A stretch of 64,000 nt of DNA from Pelomonas sp. SE-A7 (GCF_030345705.1 NZ_JAUASW010000001.1:1984001-2048000); one strand, 5' to 3'; counted from the first letter of the stretch, positions 27,292-36,565 are shown. Notes: generated by a model not told the origin, from the sequence alone. Made by a program: numbers and translations.

Positions 27292-27861
27292 TCAGCGCAT
27301 GGGGACGGCACCGGCGCCGGGCCAGTCGGTGCTGCCTATGCGCTTGAGCCGCATCTCGTAGTTCTTGATCGGCTCGCGGCCGGAGATCAGGACTTCACCG
27401 GTCTCGACCCAGGAGTCGCCTTCGATAACGGCCGTGTAGCGGATCGTCACCGCGCCGGCCGGGATGCTCCAGATGAATCCGTTGGCGGTGACGGACAGCG
27501 GGAAGTTGCCCGAGCGGCCCAGCGCATTGGACTGCAGCGTGTAGGCCTTGGTGGCCGGGTCATAGCTGATCACGCCCAGGGCATTGAAGCCGATCCGGCC
27601 GTCGGCCTCGTAGCCGCGGCCTTCTATCACCTTGACGCTGCCGTCGAGGAAGGAACCGACGCGCTCGGTCTGGACCAGGTCCTGGCGGCTGCCGTCGCGC
27701 AACAGGGTCCAGGCCGAGCCGCGCCAGGCGCCGTCCAGCTTGGCCAGTGGAAGCATCGCCTCGCGCTGTGCCCGGATCTGCGCCTGCGGGTCATGGGCGG
27801 GTTGGGCCTGCGCGGTCAGGCAGAGAGCCGCCAGCAGCAGGCTCGGAATCAAGGTCTTCAT
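27292..27861 (-). CDS. Exported lipocalin-like protein (DUF1579-like)
   Basis: A 189-residue protein with a signal peptide (MKTLIPSLLLAALCLTAQAQ) and a beta-rich body of about 160 residues (LDGAWRGSAWTLL; GFNALGVISYDPATKAYTLQS). The pattern is that of DUF1579-type proteins with a lipocalin-like barrel. The ATG at 27861 is used; further upstream in-frame starts have no signal peptide. It is divergent from the prolyl oligopeptidase gene across 233 bp. Function not known. Confidence 0.65.
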   Translation of the reverse strand: MKTLIPSLLLAALCLTAQAQPAHDPQAQIRAQREAMLPLAKLDGAWRGSAWTLLRDGSRQDLVQTERVGSFLDGSVKVIEGRGYEADGRIGFNALGVISYDPATKAYTLQSNALGRSGNFPLSVTANGFIWSIPAGAVTIRYTAVIEGDSWVETGEVLISGREPIKNYEMRLKRIGSTDWPGAGAVPMR

Positions 27862-28094
27862 GGCAATGCTCCGGGTTGAGGAGCCGCCATTGTTGGCCGG
27901 CCCGCCGGGCAGGCACCGCCGGCTCCGACGGATGGCGAGCCGCGTTCGCCAATCGCAAGCCGGTGCGACGGCCGGTCTTCGTTCCCCCGTGCCTTTGGTC
28001 ATGCCCGCCAAGTCTGGGCAAAATGGCGCGCCCTCGGGGATTGCGCCCCGGGGATGCAGCAGCAGCATCGCCCCCGTTCGAGGAGACAACCCGC

Positions 28095-30230
28095 ATGAAC
28101 AGCAAGAGCACCCTGGCAGCCCTGGGCCTGATCGCCCTGGCCGCCGGCGCCGCGGCCCAAGGCCTGGTCTACCCGACCACGCGCAAGGCCGACCAGCAAG
28201 ACGTCTACCACGGTCAGCGCGTCGCCGACCCCTACCGCTGGCTGGAAGACGACAACAGCGCCGAGACCGCCGCCTGGGTCAAGGCCCAGAACGCCGTCAC
28301 CGACAAATTCCTGTCGGACATGCCCCAGCGCCTGCCGACCCGCAAGCTCTACACCGATCTCTACAACTTCGAGAAGTTCGGCATCCCCTTCAAGGAAGGC
28401 GGCCGCTACTTCTGGACCCGCAACGACGGCCTGCAGCAGCAGAGCGTCTTCTATACGGCTGCCTCGCTGAGCGACAAGCCCACGGTGGCCCTGGACCCCA
28501 ACACCCTGTCCAAGGACGGCACGGTGGCGCTGTCGGGCTTCATCCCCTCGCCGGACGGCAAGCTGATCGCCTACGGCATCGCCGAGTCGGGCTCGGACTG
28601 GCAGCGCTGGAAGGTCCGCAACCTGGCCACCGGCCAGGACATGACGGACGAGGTCCGCTGGGTCAAGTTCTCCAGCGCCGCCTGGACGCCGGACGGCAAG
28701 GGCTTCTTCTACTCGCGCTACGACGAACCCAAGGCCGGTGCCGCCCTGACCGGCGCCAACTACTTCCACAAGCTCTACTACCACCGCCTGGGCACCGAGC
28801 AGTCGGCCGACCAGCTGGTGTTCGAGAACAAGGACGACAAGCAATGGGGCTTCGGCGCCGAGGTCAGCGATGACGGCAGCCTGGTCTACATAGCCATCTG
28901 GAAGGGCGCCGGCAGCAAGAACGGCCTGGCCGTGCTGCCGCTGAACAAGGGCAGCTTCGTGGCCGGCACCAAGGTGCAGGTGATCACGCAGGACTTCGAC
29001 GCCCTGTACTCGGCGGTCGGCAACGAGGGCAGCACCCTCTTCGTCAAGACCGACCAGGGCGCCTCGCGCGGCCGCCTGATCGCCATCGACCTGAAGAAGC
29101 CGGCCCGCAGCGCCTGGAAGACCCTGGTGGCCGAGACTTCGGACACCATGACCAGCGCCCATGCCGTGGGCGGCCGCTTCCTGATCGGCTACCTGCGCGA
29201 CGCCTCGACCCTGGTCAAGGTCCATGCCAAGGACGGCAAGTTCGTCCGCGACGTGCAGCTGCCCGGCGTCGGCAGCGGCGCCGGTTTCAGCGGCAAGTGG
29301 ACCGATTCCGAGACCTTCTTCAGCTACACCAGCCTGACCACGCCCTCGGAAGTCTGGCGCTACGACGTGGCCACCGGCCAGGCCACGGTGTTCCAGAAGC
29401 CCAAGACCCCGTTCGAGGCCGAGCAGTTCGAGACCCGCCGCGAATTCGTCACCAGCAAGGACGGCACCAAGCTGCCGATCTTCATCGCCCACAAGAAGGG
29501 CCTGAAGCTGGACGGCACGAACCCGACCCTGCTGTACGGCTACGGCGGCTTCAACGTGCCCATGACCCCGACCTACGGCGTCACCGCCGCCACCTGGATG
29601 AAGATGGGCGGCGTCTACGTGATCGCCTCGCTGCGCGGTGGCAACGAGTACGGCGAGTCCTGGCACGAGGCCGGCACCAAGCTGAAGAAGCAGAACGTGT
29701 TCGACGACTTCATCGCCAGCGCCGAATGGCTGATCGCCAACAAGTACACCCAGCCTTCCAAGCTGGCGGTGAACGGCGGCAGCAATGGCGGCCTGCTGGT
29801 CGGTGCGGTGGTCAACCAGCGCCCCGAGCTGTTCGGCGCGGCCGTGCCGCAGGTGGGCGTGATGGACATGCTGCGCTTCCACAAGTTCACCATCGGCTGG
29901 GCCTGGGTCACCGACTACGGTTCGAGCGAGGACGCCGAGCAGTTCAAGGCCCTGCTGGCCTATTCGCCGCTGCACACGGTCAAGGGCATGCGCAACTACC
30001 CGGCCGTCATGGTCACCACCGGCGACCACGATGACCGCGTCGTGCCGGCGCACAGCTTCAAGTACGCGGCCGCGCTGCAGGCCGCCGATACCGGCGCCGC
30101 GCCCAAGATCATCCGCATCGAGACCGCGGCCGGCCATGGCGCCGGCAAGCCCACCTCGAAGATCATCGAGGAGCGCGCCGACATGCTGGCCTTCTTCGCC
30201 AACACCTTCAAGATGGACACGAAGCAGTGA
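28095..30230 (+). CDS. Periplasmic prolyl oligopeptidase, family S9A
   Basis: Cleaves proline-containing peptides of modest length. It has 711 residues with a signal peptide (LGLIALAAGAAAQ), so it acts in the periplasm rather than the cytosol. An N-terminal cap and seven-bladed propeller fill about residues 25-450 (DPYRWLEDDNS). The alpha/beta-hydrolase domain carries Ser563 in GGSNGG, the Asp in GDHDDRV (644-647) and His681 in AAGHGAG. AGGAGA lies 8 nt before ATG 28095. A dispersed repeat begins directly after the stop codon. Confidence 0.95.
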   Translation: MNSKSTLAALGLIALAAGAAAQGLVYPTTRKADQQDVYHGQRVADPYRWLEDDNSAETAAWVKAQNAVTDKFLSDMPQRLPTRKLYTDLYNFEKFGIPFKEGGRYFWTRNDGLQQQSVFYTAASLSDKPTVALDPNTLSKDGTVALSGFIPSPDGKLIAYGIAESGSDWQRWKVRNLATGQDMTDEVRWVKFSSAAWTPDGKGFFYSRYDEPKAGAALTGANYFHKLYYHRLGTEQSADQLVFENKDDKQWGFGAEVSDDGSLVYIAIWKGAGSKNGLAVLPLNKGSFVAGTKVQVITQDFDALYSAVGNEGSTLFVKTDQGASRGRLIAIDLKKPARSAWKTLVAETSDTMTSAHAVGGRFLIGYLRDASTLVKVHAKDGKFVRDVQLPGVGSGAGFSGKWTDSETFFSYTSLTTPSEVWRYDVATGQATVFQKPKTPFEAEQFETRREFVTSKDGTKLPIFIAHKKGLKLDGTNPTLLYGYGGFNVPMTPTYGVTAATWMKMGGVYVIASLRGGNEYGESWHEAGTKLKKQNVFDDFIASAEWLIANKYTQPSKLAVNGGSNGGLLVGAVVNQRPELFGAAVPQVGVMDMLRFHKFTIGWAWVTDYGSSEDAEQFKALLAYSPLHTVKGMRNYPAVMVTTGDHDDRVVPAHSFKYAAALQAADTGAAPKIIRIETAAGHGAGKPTSKIIEERADMLAFFANTFKMDTKQ

Positions 30231-30356
30231 GCCCCTCGCCCGGGCTCGCCACGCTGAACGCGGGCGAGCCCGGTCGGTCCCCCGAGGGGACGGCGGCGCT
30301 TGCGGCCCTGAGCCGCAAGCACTGCCCAAGGCGGGCCGGCTTGGGGCGGCCCGGCG
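30231..30356. repeat. Modular hairpin repeat, copy A
   Basis: Starts right after the prolyl oligopeptidase stop. The conserved frame GCCCCTCGCCC ... CGGTCCCCCGAGGGGACGGC ... CTTGGGGCGGCCC is shared with copy B at 36778. Between the frame pieces sit perfect hairpins whose bases differ between copies (here CCGGGCTCGCC with GGCGAGCCCGG, and GCTTGCGGC with GCCGCAAGC). Confidence 0.8.
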
Positions 30357-30360
30357 CTCA

Positions 30361-30392
30361 GCCCGCAATGCAAAGATAAGGCGGGCTTTCTC
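30361..30392 (+). terminator. Possible rho-independent terminator
   Basis: GCCCGC, a 14-nt loop, GCGGGC and then TTTCTC. A modest stem, downstream of the prolyl oligopeptidase gene and repeat copy A. Confidence 0.5.
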
Positions 30393-30437
30393 GCAACGGT
30401 TTATTGAACCGGAATCCGGGCCATCAAGAAAAGCTGG

Positions 30438-30470
30438 ACAGAGCGGCGTTCTTCGCCGCTTTGTCGTTTC
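30438..30470 (+). terminator. Rho-independent terminator
   Basis: ACAGAGCGGCG - TTCTT - CGCCGCTTTGT (11-bp stem with one G-U pair) followed by CGTTTCC. It is a second terminator within 80 bp of the first, without a recognised gene between them. Confidence 0.55.
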
Positions 30471-30733
30471 CGGACGCGGCGAAGATAGCTGCCATGCGAT
30501 CCAAACACACCGTCAGCCCCGCCTGCCACCACCGGCAAGCCTGCTCCTCCCGGAGCGGGTGCGAGGGCGACAGTCCCCCGCTTCGCACACCCTGACACCA
30601 AGCAGTTCCACAGCGCCCAGGCTGCAGACTCCGCCAGGAGGCCTGCCCGGCCCTGCGCTGCCGCGCGTCCACGCCGCGGCCCCATGCCGGTGAGTCGACC
30701 ACCGGCGTCCTAGGGCGGCGTCCACGCTTCTTC
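30471..30733. other. Gene-free stretch with local stem-loops
   Basis: The 693-bp gap 30231-30923 holds repeat copy A, three terminator-like hairpins and this block. I find no convincing protein gene; a 63-codon frame at 30404-30595 has no ribosome-binding site and odd composition. Several stems can form: GCTCC/GGAGC near 30544, GGTGCGA with a TCGCACA arm near 30560-30595, and GCCGGTG/CACCGGC near 30688-30708. As it ends in a strong terminator, an untranslated RNA is possible; it matches no RNA family I recognise (not tmRNA, RNase P or tRNA). Confidence 0.3.
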
Positions 30734-30769
30734 AGGCGGGCCTCGAAAGAGGTCCGCCTTCTTTGCTTG
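30734..30769 (+). terminator. Strong rho-independent terminator
   Basis: AGGCGGGCCTC - loop - GAGGTCCGCCT (11 bp, one G-U) followed by TCTTTGCTT. It lies 155 bp before the MFS gene with no gene upstream to terminate except the block at 30471-30733. Confidence 0.65.
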
Positions 30770-30923
30770 CTGGCTTTCGCTACCCCCAATCCAGGCGATG
30801 GGCCAGGGATTCACCTGTCAGGGCGGCTTGACCGGCCTGCCGATAATCCGGCCACTTTCATATCCATAGAGGAAGGTCGCCGCGGCCGCAGCCCAGCCGC
30901 AGTGGCGTTCCTGACCGCATCCC

Positions 30924-32642
30924 ATGCGACTCCCCAATCTGCTGGCCACCAGCCGCGGCCGCCTGGCGGCTTTCTTCCTGCTGTACGTGACCGAGGGCAT
31001 TCCGCTGGGCTTCGCAGCCACGGCCGTGGCCTCGCAGCTGCGCCGCCAGGGTGTGGGCCCGGCCGAGATCGGCGCCTTCGTGGCCTCGTTCTACCTGCCC
31101 TGGGCCTTCAAGTGGGCCTTCGGCCCCTTCATCGACGTGTTCCGCTCCAAGATGCTGGGCCACCGCCGCGGCTGGATCCTGGGCACGCAGATCATGATGG
31201 CAGCCACGCTGCTGGTGCTGGTGATGGTGCCGCTGCCGGCCGGCCTGGGCCTGTTCACCGCCATCCTGCTGATACACAACAGCTTCGGCGCCATGCAGGA
31301 CGTGGCCATCGACGCCCTGGCCTGCAACACCTTGAAGGAAGACGAGCGCGGCCTCGCCAACGGCCTGATGTTTGGCGGCGCGGCCGTGGGCCAGGCCATA
31401 GGCAGCAGCGGCGTGCTGTTCCTGGCCAGTTGGGTCGGCTTCCAGCCCACCTTCATCTTCGTGGCCGGCTGCATCCTGGCGGTCACCGGCTTCGTGGTCC
31501 TGCCCATGAAGGAAGCGCTGGCCGAGGGCGCCGACCGCGCGATGGGCGGCCTGAGCGGCGCCATCGCCGAGATGAAGAAGTTCTCGGTCGATGCCTTCCG
31601 TTCCTTCGTCGGCAGCCGCGGCGCCTTATCGGGCGTGTTCTTCGCCCTGCTGCCGGCCGGCGCCATGTCGCTGGGCCTGGCCCTGCAGACCAACCTGGCG
31701 GTCGAGCTGGGCATGAGCGACGACGAGGTGGGCACGCTGACCGGCGTCACCCTGATCCTGTCAGCAGCCTGCATGGTGCTGGGCGGCCTGGTCTCGGACA
31801 AGCTGGGCCGTCGCCCCACGCTGTTCGTCTACACCTTGGGCATGAGTCCGCCGGTGCTGTACCTGATGTGGAAGCTGCAGCAGCACGGCTATGTGATGCC
31901 GCGCGAGGTGGGCGGGCCGGCCAATCCCGAGCTGATCACGGCGCTGTGGATCGCCTCCGTTTGGTACAACGCCTTCCAGGGCCTGATGTACGGCACCCGC
32001 GCCGCCATCTACATGGACGTGACCAATCCCAAGGTCGCCGCCACCCAGTTCACCGCCTACATGGCCATGCAGAACCTGGCGATCTCCATCGCCGCCAGCT
32101 GGCAGGGCATTGCGGTCGAGGCCTGGGGCTATCCGACCACCCTGCTGGTGGACGCCATCACCGGTGCGATGGGCCTGCTGCTGCTGCCGGCCCTGAAGCG
32201 GTCCACCGTGGTCAGCGACGCGCTGGCCGTGGGCCGGGCCCGCAAATCGGCCGTGGTGCTGGGCGTCTGCTGCCTGCTCTGGATTCCCTACTGGGCCAAC
32301 CACGACCTGCTGGGCAAGGCCCAGCCCATAGTCGGCACCTTCTTCACCCTGGTCTTCGTGGCCTCGGCCCTGTTCCTGCTGGCCGGCCGCGAAGTGCTGG
32401 GCGCCACCGCCGGCGTCTGGCGCCGCGCCGCGCTCTGGACCGCACCGCTGATGCTGGCCATGCATGCCCGCTATCACATGGACAAGATGGGTGGCTTCCG
32501 ACCGGTGGCCGATGTGCTGATCTATGCGATCCCGCTGCTCGGCGGCATCGTGCTGCTGGCCCTGGCCACGCGCAGCTGGCAGGCGCTGGACGAGATGGCT
32601 GCGGCCGATGGTCCGCAGCCCGCACCACAAGGTGCAGACTGA
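30924..32642 (+). CDS. AmpG-like MFS transporter
   Basis: Inner-membrane permease of 572 residues with 12-14 hydrophobic helices. The N-terminus (FFLLYVTEGIPLGFAATAVASQLR, SFYLPWAFKWAFGPFID) has the layout of AmpG muropeptide permeases and the related acetyl-CoA transporter group, and MQDVAIDALACNTL follows the same pattern. AmpG would import GlcNAc-anhydromuropeptides during wall recycling. The C-terminal third, with extra helices, is longer than in E. coli AmpG (about 490). Substrate assignment is moderate. Confidence 0.78.
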   Translation: MRLPNLLATSRGRLAAFFLLYVTEGIPLGFAATAVASQLRRQGVGPAEIGAFVASFYLPWAFKWAFGPFIDVFRSKMLGHRRGWILGTQIMMAATLLVLVMVPLPAGLGLFTAILLIHNSFGAMQDVAIDALACNTLKEDERGLANGLMFGGAAVGQAIGSSGVLFLASWVGFQPTFIFVAGCILAVTGFVVLPMKEALAEGADRAMGGLSGAIAEMKKFSVDAFRSFVGSRGALSGVFFALLPAGAMSLGLALQTNLAVELGMSDDEVGTLTGVTLILSAACMVLGGLVSDKLGRRPTLFVYTLGMSPPVLYLMWKLQQHGYVMPREVGGPANPELITALWIASVWYNAFQGLMYGTRAAIYMDVTNPKVAATQFTAYMAMQNLAISIAASWQGIAVEAWGYPTTLLVDAITGAMGLLLLPALKRSTVVSDALAVGRARKSAVVLGVCCLLWIPYWANHDLLGKAQPIVGTFFTLVFVASALFLLAGREVLGATAGVWRRAALWTAPLMLAMHARYHMDKMGGFRPVADVLIYAIPLLGGIVLLALATRSWQALDEMAAADGPQPAPQGAD

Positions 32643-32652
32643 ACCCTGAGCC

Positions 32653-33879
32653 TCAGGCCGCGCAGAGCAGTTCCTGCAAGGCCTGTTCGCGGATGCCGTA
32701 GAAGGCCTTGATCGCCTCGATCTGGGCCAGCAGTTCCTGGCGGCGCGCGGCCGGCAGCGGCTGGGCGCGCTTGACGGCCAGGATCATCTTGTTCTTGCTG
32801 GTGTGCTCCAGCGCCACGAACTCGAACACCTGGCAGTCGTAGCCCTCGCTCTCCAGCAGCAGGGCGCGCAGCGAGTCGGTCACCATCTCGGCCTCCTGGC
32901 CCAGGTGGATGCCATGCTGCAGCATCGGCCTGAGCATGGCCGGCATCTGCATCTGCGGCCGCAATTGCTTGTGGCAGCAGGGCGAGCACATGATGATCTG
33001 CGCCCCGGCGCGCAGGCCCAGGTGGATCGCATAGTCGGTGGCGATGTCGCAGGCATGCAGGGCAATCATCACGTCCAGCCGCGCCGGCGTGTAGGAGCGC
33101 ACGTCGCCCTGGTCGAACACCAGGCCGGTCAGGCCATGCTTGTCGGCCGCGCCGCGGCACAGGGCCACCATGTCGTCGCGCAGCTCCACGCCCACCACGC
33201 GGGCATCCTTGCCCTGGCGGCTCAGCCAGTCGTGCATGGCAAAGGTCAGATAGCCCTTGCCCGAGCCGAAGTCGGCCACATGGACGTCAGGGCTGGCGGC
33301 CAGCTGCGAGTTCTGGAAGGCGTTCGAGAAGATCTCGATGAAGCGGTTGATCTGCTTCCACTTGCGGGCCATGGCCGGCACCAGCTGGCGCTGGCCCTTG
33401 ACCTCGTGCGTCAGCGCCAGCTCGGTCCAGAACGGGCTGTCGATTTCCAGCAGCCGCTGCTTCTCGCGGTCGTGCGACTGCTCGGCCTTGGCGGTCTCGG
33501 CCCCGGCCAGCTTGCCCACGCGCAGGCTGGGCTTGCCCTTGCGGCTGAAGGCCAGCTGCACGTCTTCCCTGTCGGTCAGCAGGTGGGCGTTCTGGAACTG
33601 CGTGCCGAGCAGGCCCAGCAGATGGCGCAACGATTCGTCGAACGGGTGGTTCTTGGTGATGTCGCGGGTCTGGTGGCGCCACAGCCAGGTCAGCTGGCGC
33701 TCGCCGCGCAGCAGCACTTCGCGCACCGTGACCCGCTCCAGCGTGGCCTCGGCCTCGCCGGTGGGCTTGCTCAGGAGCAGCTTGGCGAGCTTGCCCTCGA
33801 CCCAGGCGGTCTCGACCAGGCGGGCAAATCGCTGAACCGCGTCGGGCGCGTCATGGGGCAGCAAGGAAGTGAACAGCAT
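32653..33879 (-). CDS. SAM-dependent methyltransferase, Methyltransf_32 type
   Basis: A 408-residue cytoplasmic protein. The SAM-binding motif is VADFGSGKGYLTFAMHD at about residue 200, followed by VVGVELRDDMV. The CSPCCHKQ motif near residue 280 is typical of the group related to eukaryotic METTL25/GSTCD and Trm13. The N-terminal 190 residues (LERVTVREVLLRGERQLTW, RDITKNHPFDE) form a separate domain. The substrate is unknown; RNA is plausible from the family. It is convergent with the MFS gene, 10 nt apart. Confidence 0.83.
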   Translation of the reverse strand: MLFTSLLPHDAPDAVQRFARLVETAWVEGKLAKLLLSKPTGEAEATLERVTVREVLLRGERQLTWLWRHQTRDITKNHPFDESLRHLLGLLGTQFQNAHLLTDREDVQLAFSRKGKPSLRVGKLAGAETAKAEQSHDREKQRLLEIDSPFWTELALTHEVKGQRQLVPAMARKWKQINRFIEIFSNAFQNSQLAASPDVHVADFGSGKGYLTFAMHDWLSRQGKDARVVGVELRDDMVALCRGAADKHGLTGLVFDQGDVRSYTPARLDVMIALHACDIATDYAIHLGLRAGAQIIMCSPCCHKQLRPQMQMPAMLRPMLQHGIHLGQEAEMVTDSLRALLLESEGYDCQVFEFVALEHTSKNKMILAVKRAQPLPAARRQELLAQIEAIKAFYGIREQALQELLCAA

Positions 33880-33950
33880 CGGAAGCTAGGGTCGGACCGG
33901 TTGGCGAAAGCCCCGATTTTCCGCGATGGCCCGCGGCCTAGCATGGCCGC

Positions 33951-34934
33951 ATGAAATCTCCCGTCGCCGCCCTGCTCTGCCTCCTCAGCTTCGGCGCTGC
34001 CTCGGCGCAGACCGTCAACAGCCTGGGCATGCGCTTTGTGCGCATCCCGGCCGGCGAATTCCTGATGGGCAGCGAGGAGAGCGCCGAGTCCATGGCACGC
34101 GCCTATCCCCAGCTGCCGCGCGAGCGCTTCGAGCTGCTGAAGGACGAGGGGCCGGTCCACAAGGTCCGCATCACGCGCAGCTTCTGGTTGGGCCAGCACG
34201 AGGTCACGGTCGGACAGTTCCGCCGCTTCATCGAGGCCTCGGGCTATGTGCCCGAATCGGAAGCCGACGGCACCGGCGCCTATGGCTGGCGGCCCGACTA
34301 CGACCCGGCCAAGACCCGCCGCGGCGACGCCTTCGAAGGCCGCGACAAGCGCTACTCCTGGCGCAATCCCGGCTTCGCCCAGGGCGAGGACCATCCGGTG
34401 GTCAACATCACCTGGAACGACGCCAAGGCCTTGGCCGACTGGCTCAGCAAGACCGAGGGCCGGCGCTACCGCCTGCCCACCGAGGCCGAATGGGAATACG
34501 CGGCCCGGGCCGGTACACGCAGCCGCTATCACAGCGGCGACGACCCGGCCGGCCTGCTGGCCGCCGCCAATGTGTTCGATGCCGACAGCGCCCGCCATTG
34601 GCCGCATTGGCAGGCCATGGCCCTGAAGGGCCGCGACGGCCATGTGTTCACCGCGCCGGTGGGCAGCTTCGCCGCCAACGCCTGGGGCCTGCACGACATG
34701 CACGGCAATGCCTGGGAATGGGTGTCCGACTGGCATGACGACGACTACTACAAGGTCTCGCCGGTGGACGATCCGCAGGGCCCGGCGGACGGCGGGGTCA
34801 AGGTCCGGCGCGGCGGCTCCTGGCACACTTGGGCCTTCTACGCCCGCTCCAGCTACCGCAACTGGAACGCGCCCGACACCCGCTATGTGCTGGTCGGCAT
34901 GCGGTTGCTGCGCGAGACCCAGCCGGGAGAATGA
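33951..34934 (+). CDS. Exported FGE/SUMF1-fold protein lacking the catalytic cysteine
   Basis: A 327-residue protein with a signal peptide (LLCLLSFGAASAQ) and a complete formylglycine-generating-enzyme fold: MRFVRIPAGEFLMGS, EVTVGQFRRFIEASGY, RLPTEAEWEYAARAG, GLHDMHGNAWEW. In true FGEs two cysteines lie shortly after the GGS motif; here the segment is GGSWHTWAFYARSSYR (288-303) with no Cys, so sulfatase activation is unlikely. No sulfatase gene is nearby. It is more likely a structural or substrate-binding relative. Confidence 0.85.
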   Translation: MKSPVAALLCLLSFGAASAQTVNSLGMRFVRIPAGEFLMGSEESAESMARAYPQLPRERFELLKDEGPVHKVRITRSFWLGQHEVTVGQFRRFIEASGYVPESEADGTGAYGWRPDYDPAKTRRGDAFEGRDKRYSWRNPGFAQGEDHPVVNITWNDAKALADWLSKTEGRRYRLPTEAEWEYAARAGTRSRYHSGDDPAGLLAAANVFDADSARHWPHWQAMALKGRDGHVFTAPVGSFAANAWGLHDMHGNAWEWVSDWHDDDYYKVSPVDDPQGPADGGVKVRRGGSWHTWAFYARSSYRNWNAPDTRYVLVGMRLLRETQPGE

Positions 34935-35006
34935 ATGACCTCCTGCAGGGGTCAGGCCAAGCGGACATACTCGGCGCCTCCTCTACCCATCCCGGGAGCC
35001 CTGACG

Positions 35007-35834
35007 ATGAACAAGATCAAGACCTGGCTGGCCGCCGCCCTGGCCGCCGCCCTGGCCGCCGCCTCGCTGGCCGGCCCGGCCCTGGCCGACGACGGCCTCA
35101 AGGCAGCCATCGCCGGCAGCCACCGCTCGGCCGCCAACAGCGCGCGCGACAGCTGGCGCCATCCCTACGAGACGCTCGCGTTCTTCGGCATCAAGCCGGG
35201 CCAGACCGTGGTCGAGCTGGCCCCCGGCGGCGGCTGGTACACCGAGATCCTGGCGCCCTATCTGCGGCCGCAGGGCAAGCTGATCCTGGGTGCCGGCGTG
35301 GCCCCGTCGGCCCCCGCCAATGCCCAGGCCGGCGTCGAGCGGCTGCGCACCCGGCTGGCGGCCACGCCGGCGCTGTACGACAAGGTCAGCATCGGCGTCT
35401 TCGACGTGGCCCGCAGCGACATGAGCTTCGCGCCGCCGGCCAGCGTGGACCTGGTGCTCACCTTCCGCAACATCCACAACTGGGTGGGCCAGGGCGAGGA
35501 CAAGGTGCAGGCTGTCTTCAACGGCGCCTTCGCCGCGCTGAAGCCGGGCGGCGTGTTCGGCGTGGTCGAGCACCGCCTGCCGGCCGACCGCAAGATGGAC
35601 GACAAGGCCAGCACCGGCTACGTGCCCGTGGCCTATGTGGTGCAGCTGGCCGAGAAGGCCGGCTTCAAGCTGGCGGCCAGTTCCGAGGTCAATGCCAATC
35701 CCAAGGACAAGGCCGAGCACGAGAACGGCGTCTGGGCCCTGCCGCCGACCTACACCAACAAGGACAAGGACCGCGAGAAGTACATGGCGATCGGCGAAAG
35801 CGACCGCATGACGCTGAAGTTCGTCAAGCCTTAA
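35007..35834 (+). CDS. Exported class I methyltransferase-like protein (COG4798 type)
   Basis: A 275-residue protein starting at ATG 35007. An alanine-rich signal peptide (TWLAAALAAALAAASLAGPALA) sends it to the periplasm, which is unusual for an SAM enzyme. The Rossmann motif is TVVELAPGGGWYTEILAPYL, and VDLVLTFRNIHNW and ALKPGGVFGVVEHR follow as in methyltransferases. The second motif acid is weak. Substrate unknown. It follows the FGE-fold gene by 72 nt in the same direction. Its stop overlaps the convergent phosphatase stop by 4 nt. Confidence 0.8.
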   Translation: MNKIKTWLAAALAAALAAASLAGPALADDGLKAAIAGSHRSAANSARDSWRHPYETLAFFGIKPGQTVVELAPGGGWYTEILAPYLRPQGKLILGAGVAPSAPANAQAGVERLRTRLAATPALYDKVSIGVFDVARSDMSFAPPASVDLVLTFRNIHNWVGQGEDKVQAVFNGAFAALKPGGVFGVVEHRLPADRKMDDKASTGYVPVAYVVQLAEKAGFKLAASSEVNANPKDKAEHENGVWALPPTYTNKDKDREKYMAIGESDRMTLKFVKP

Positions 35835-36496
35835 GCGTAGGTTTGCATGTCTGGCGCGCCGTCCAGGTGCGCCAGGCTGTTGAAGCTCAGCAGTGCGTGC
35901 TTCTTCGGCGTGAACACGAACTCGCTGACCGCGCTGTTGCGGATGCGCAGGTTCAGCTCGATGGTGGATTCCAGCGGCGCCGCCAGCACCTGGCTCACCG
36001 CCACCGAGATCGGACCGCCGCTGGAGACGATCAGCACCTGCTGGCCGGCATGATGGGCGCGCACATGGCCCAGCGCCCCGGCCACGCCGGCTGAGAACTC
36101 GGCGAAGCCGGGCATGCCCTCGGGCCGGGACTCGGCCCGCATCCAGGCCAGCAGGCCTTCGCGCAGCAGGCGGAAATGCTGGCGCACTTCTTCTGCCGTC
36201 TTGGGATGGGGCAATGGCCCCGGGTGGATGGCCCGCACCACGGCCTCGCTGTCGTACTCGTTCAGGCCCGGCCAGACCAGGGGCTCGGGCAGGCCGCCCA
36301 GACCCTGCGCAATGCCGGCGTAGCTCTGCGCATGGCGCTTCAATGAGCCGCGCAGCACCGCGTCGAAACGCTGGCCGCGCTGCTTCCAATGCTCGCCCAG
36401 GCGGACGCATTGCTGCTCGCCCAGGGGGCTGAGCTGGTCGTAGTCCGCGGCGCCGAACGAGGCCTGGCCGTGGCGCACCAGATGAAGGGTTCCCAT
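35831..36496 (-). CDS. Histidine phosphatase (phosphoglycerate-mutase-like)
   Basis: A 221-residue protein with the phospho-histidine motif LVRHGQASFG (His9) at the N-terminus. The second-half partner is degenerate: the usual SHG reads SSGGP. The fold continues through LRGSLKRHAQSYAGIA and the catalytic-acid region LNEYDSEAV. Substrate not determined; the family covers sugar phosphates, nucleotides and phosphoproteins. The ATG at 36496 is clear. It overlaps the upstream methyltransferase tail-to-tail. Confidence 0.86.
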   Translation of the reverse strand: MGTLHLVRHGQASFGAADYDQLSPLGEQQCVRLGEHWKQRGQRFDAVLRGSLKRHAQSYAGIAQGLGGLPEPLVWPGLNEYDSEAVVRAIHPGPLPHPKTAEEVRQHFRLLREGLLAWMRAESRPEGMPGFAEFSAGVAGALGHVRAHHAGQQVLIVSSGGPISVAVSQVLAAPLESTIELNLRIRNSAVSEFVFTPKKHALLSFNSLAHLDGAPDMQTYA

Positions 36497-36565
36497 GGGG
36501 CCATCATCGCCGGCCGGAACCCGCCGCGGCTGTCACGGCGGCGACCGGGTAGAATCCCGCCCCAC

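Noticed and set aside
27999..30368. 789-codon minus-strand frame over the prolyl oligopeptidase gene
   Set aside because: Antisense to a gene with an intact catalytic triad; low-complexity Gly/Ala/Val/His composition.
30404..30595. 63-codon frame in the 30.2-30.9 kb gap
   Set aside because: No ribosome-binding site, starts inside a terminator stem, odd composition.
33951..34934. Sulfatase-activating FGE
   Set aside because: The catalytic Cys pair is missing and no sulfatase lies nearby, so only the fold is claimed.
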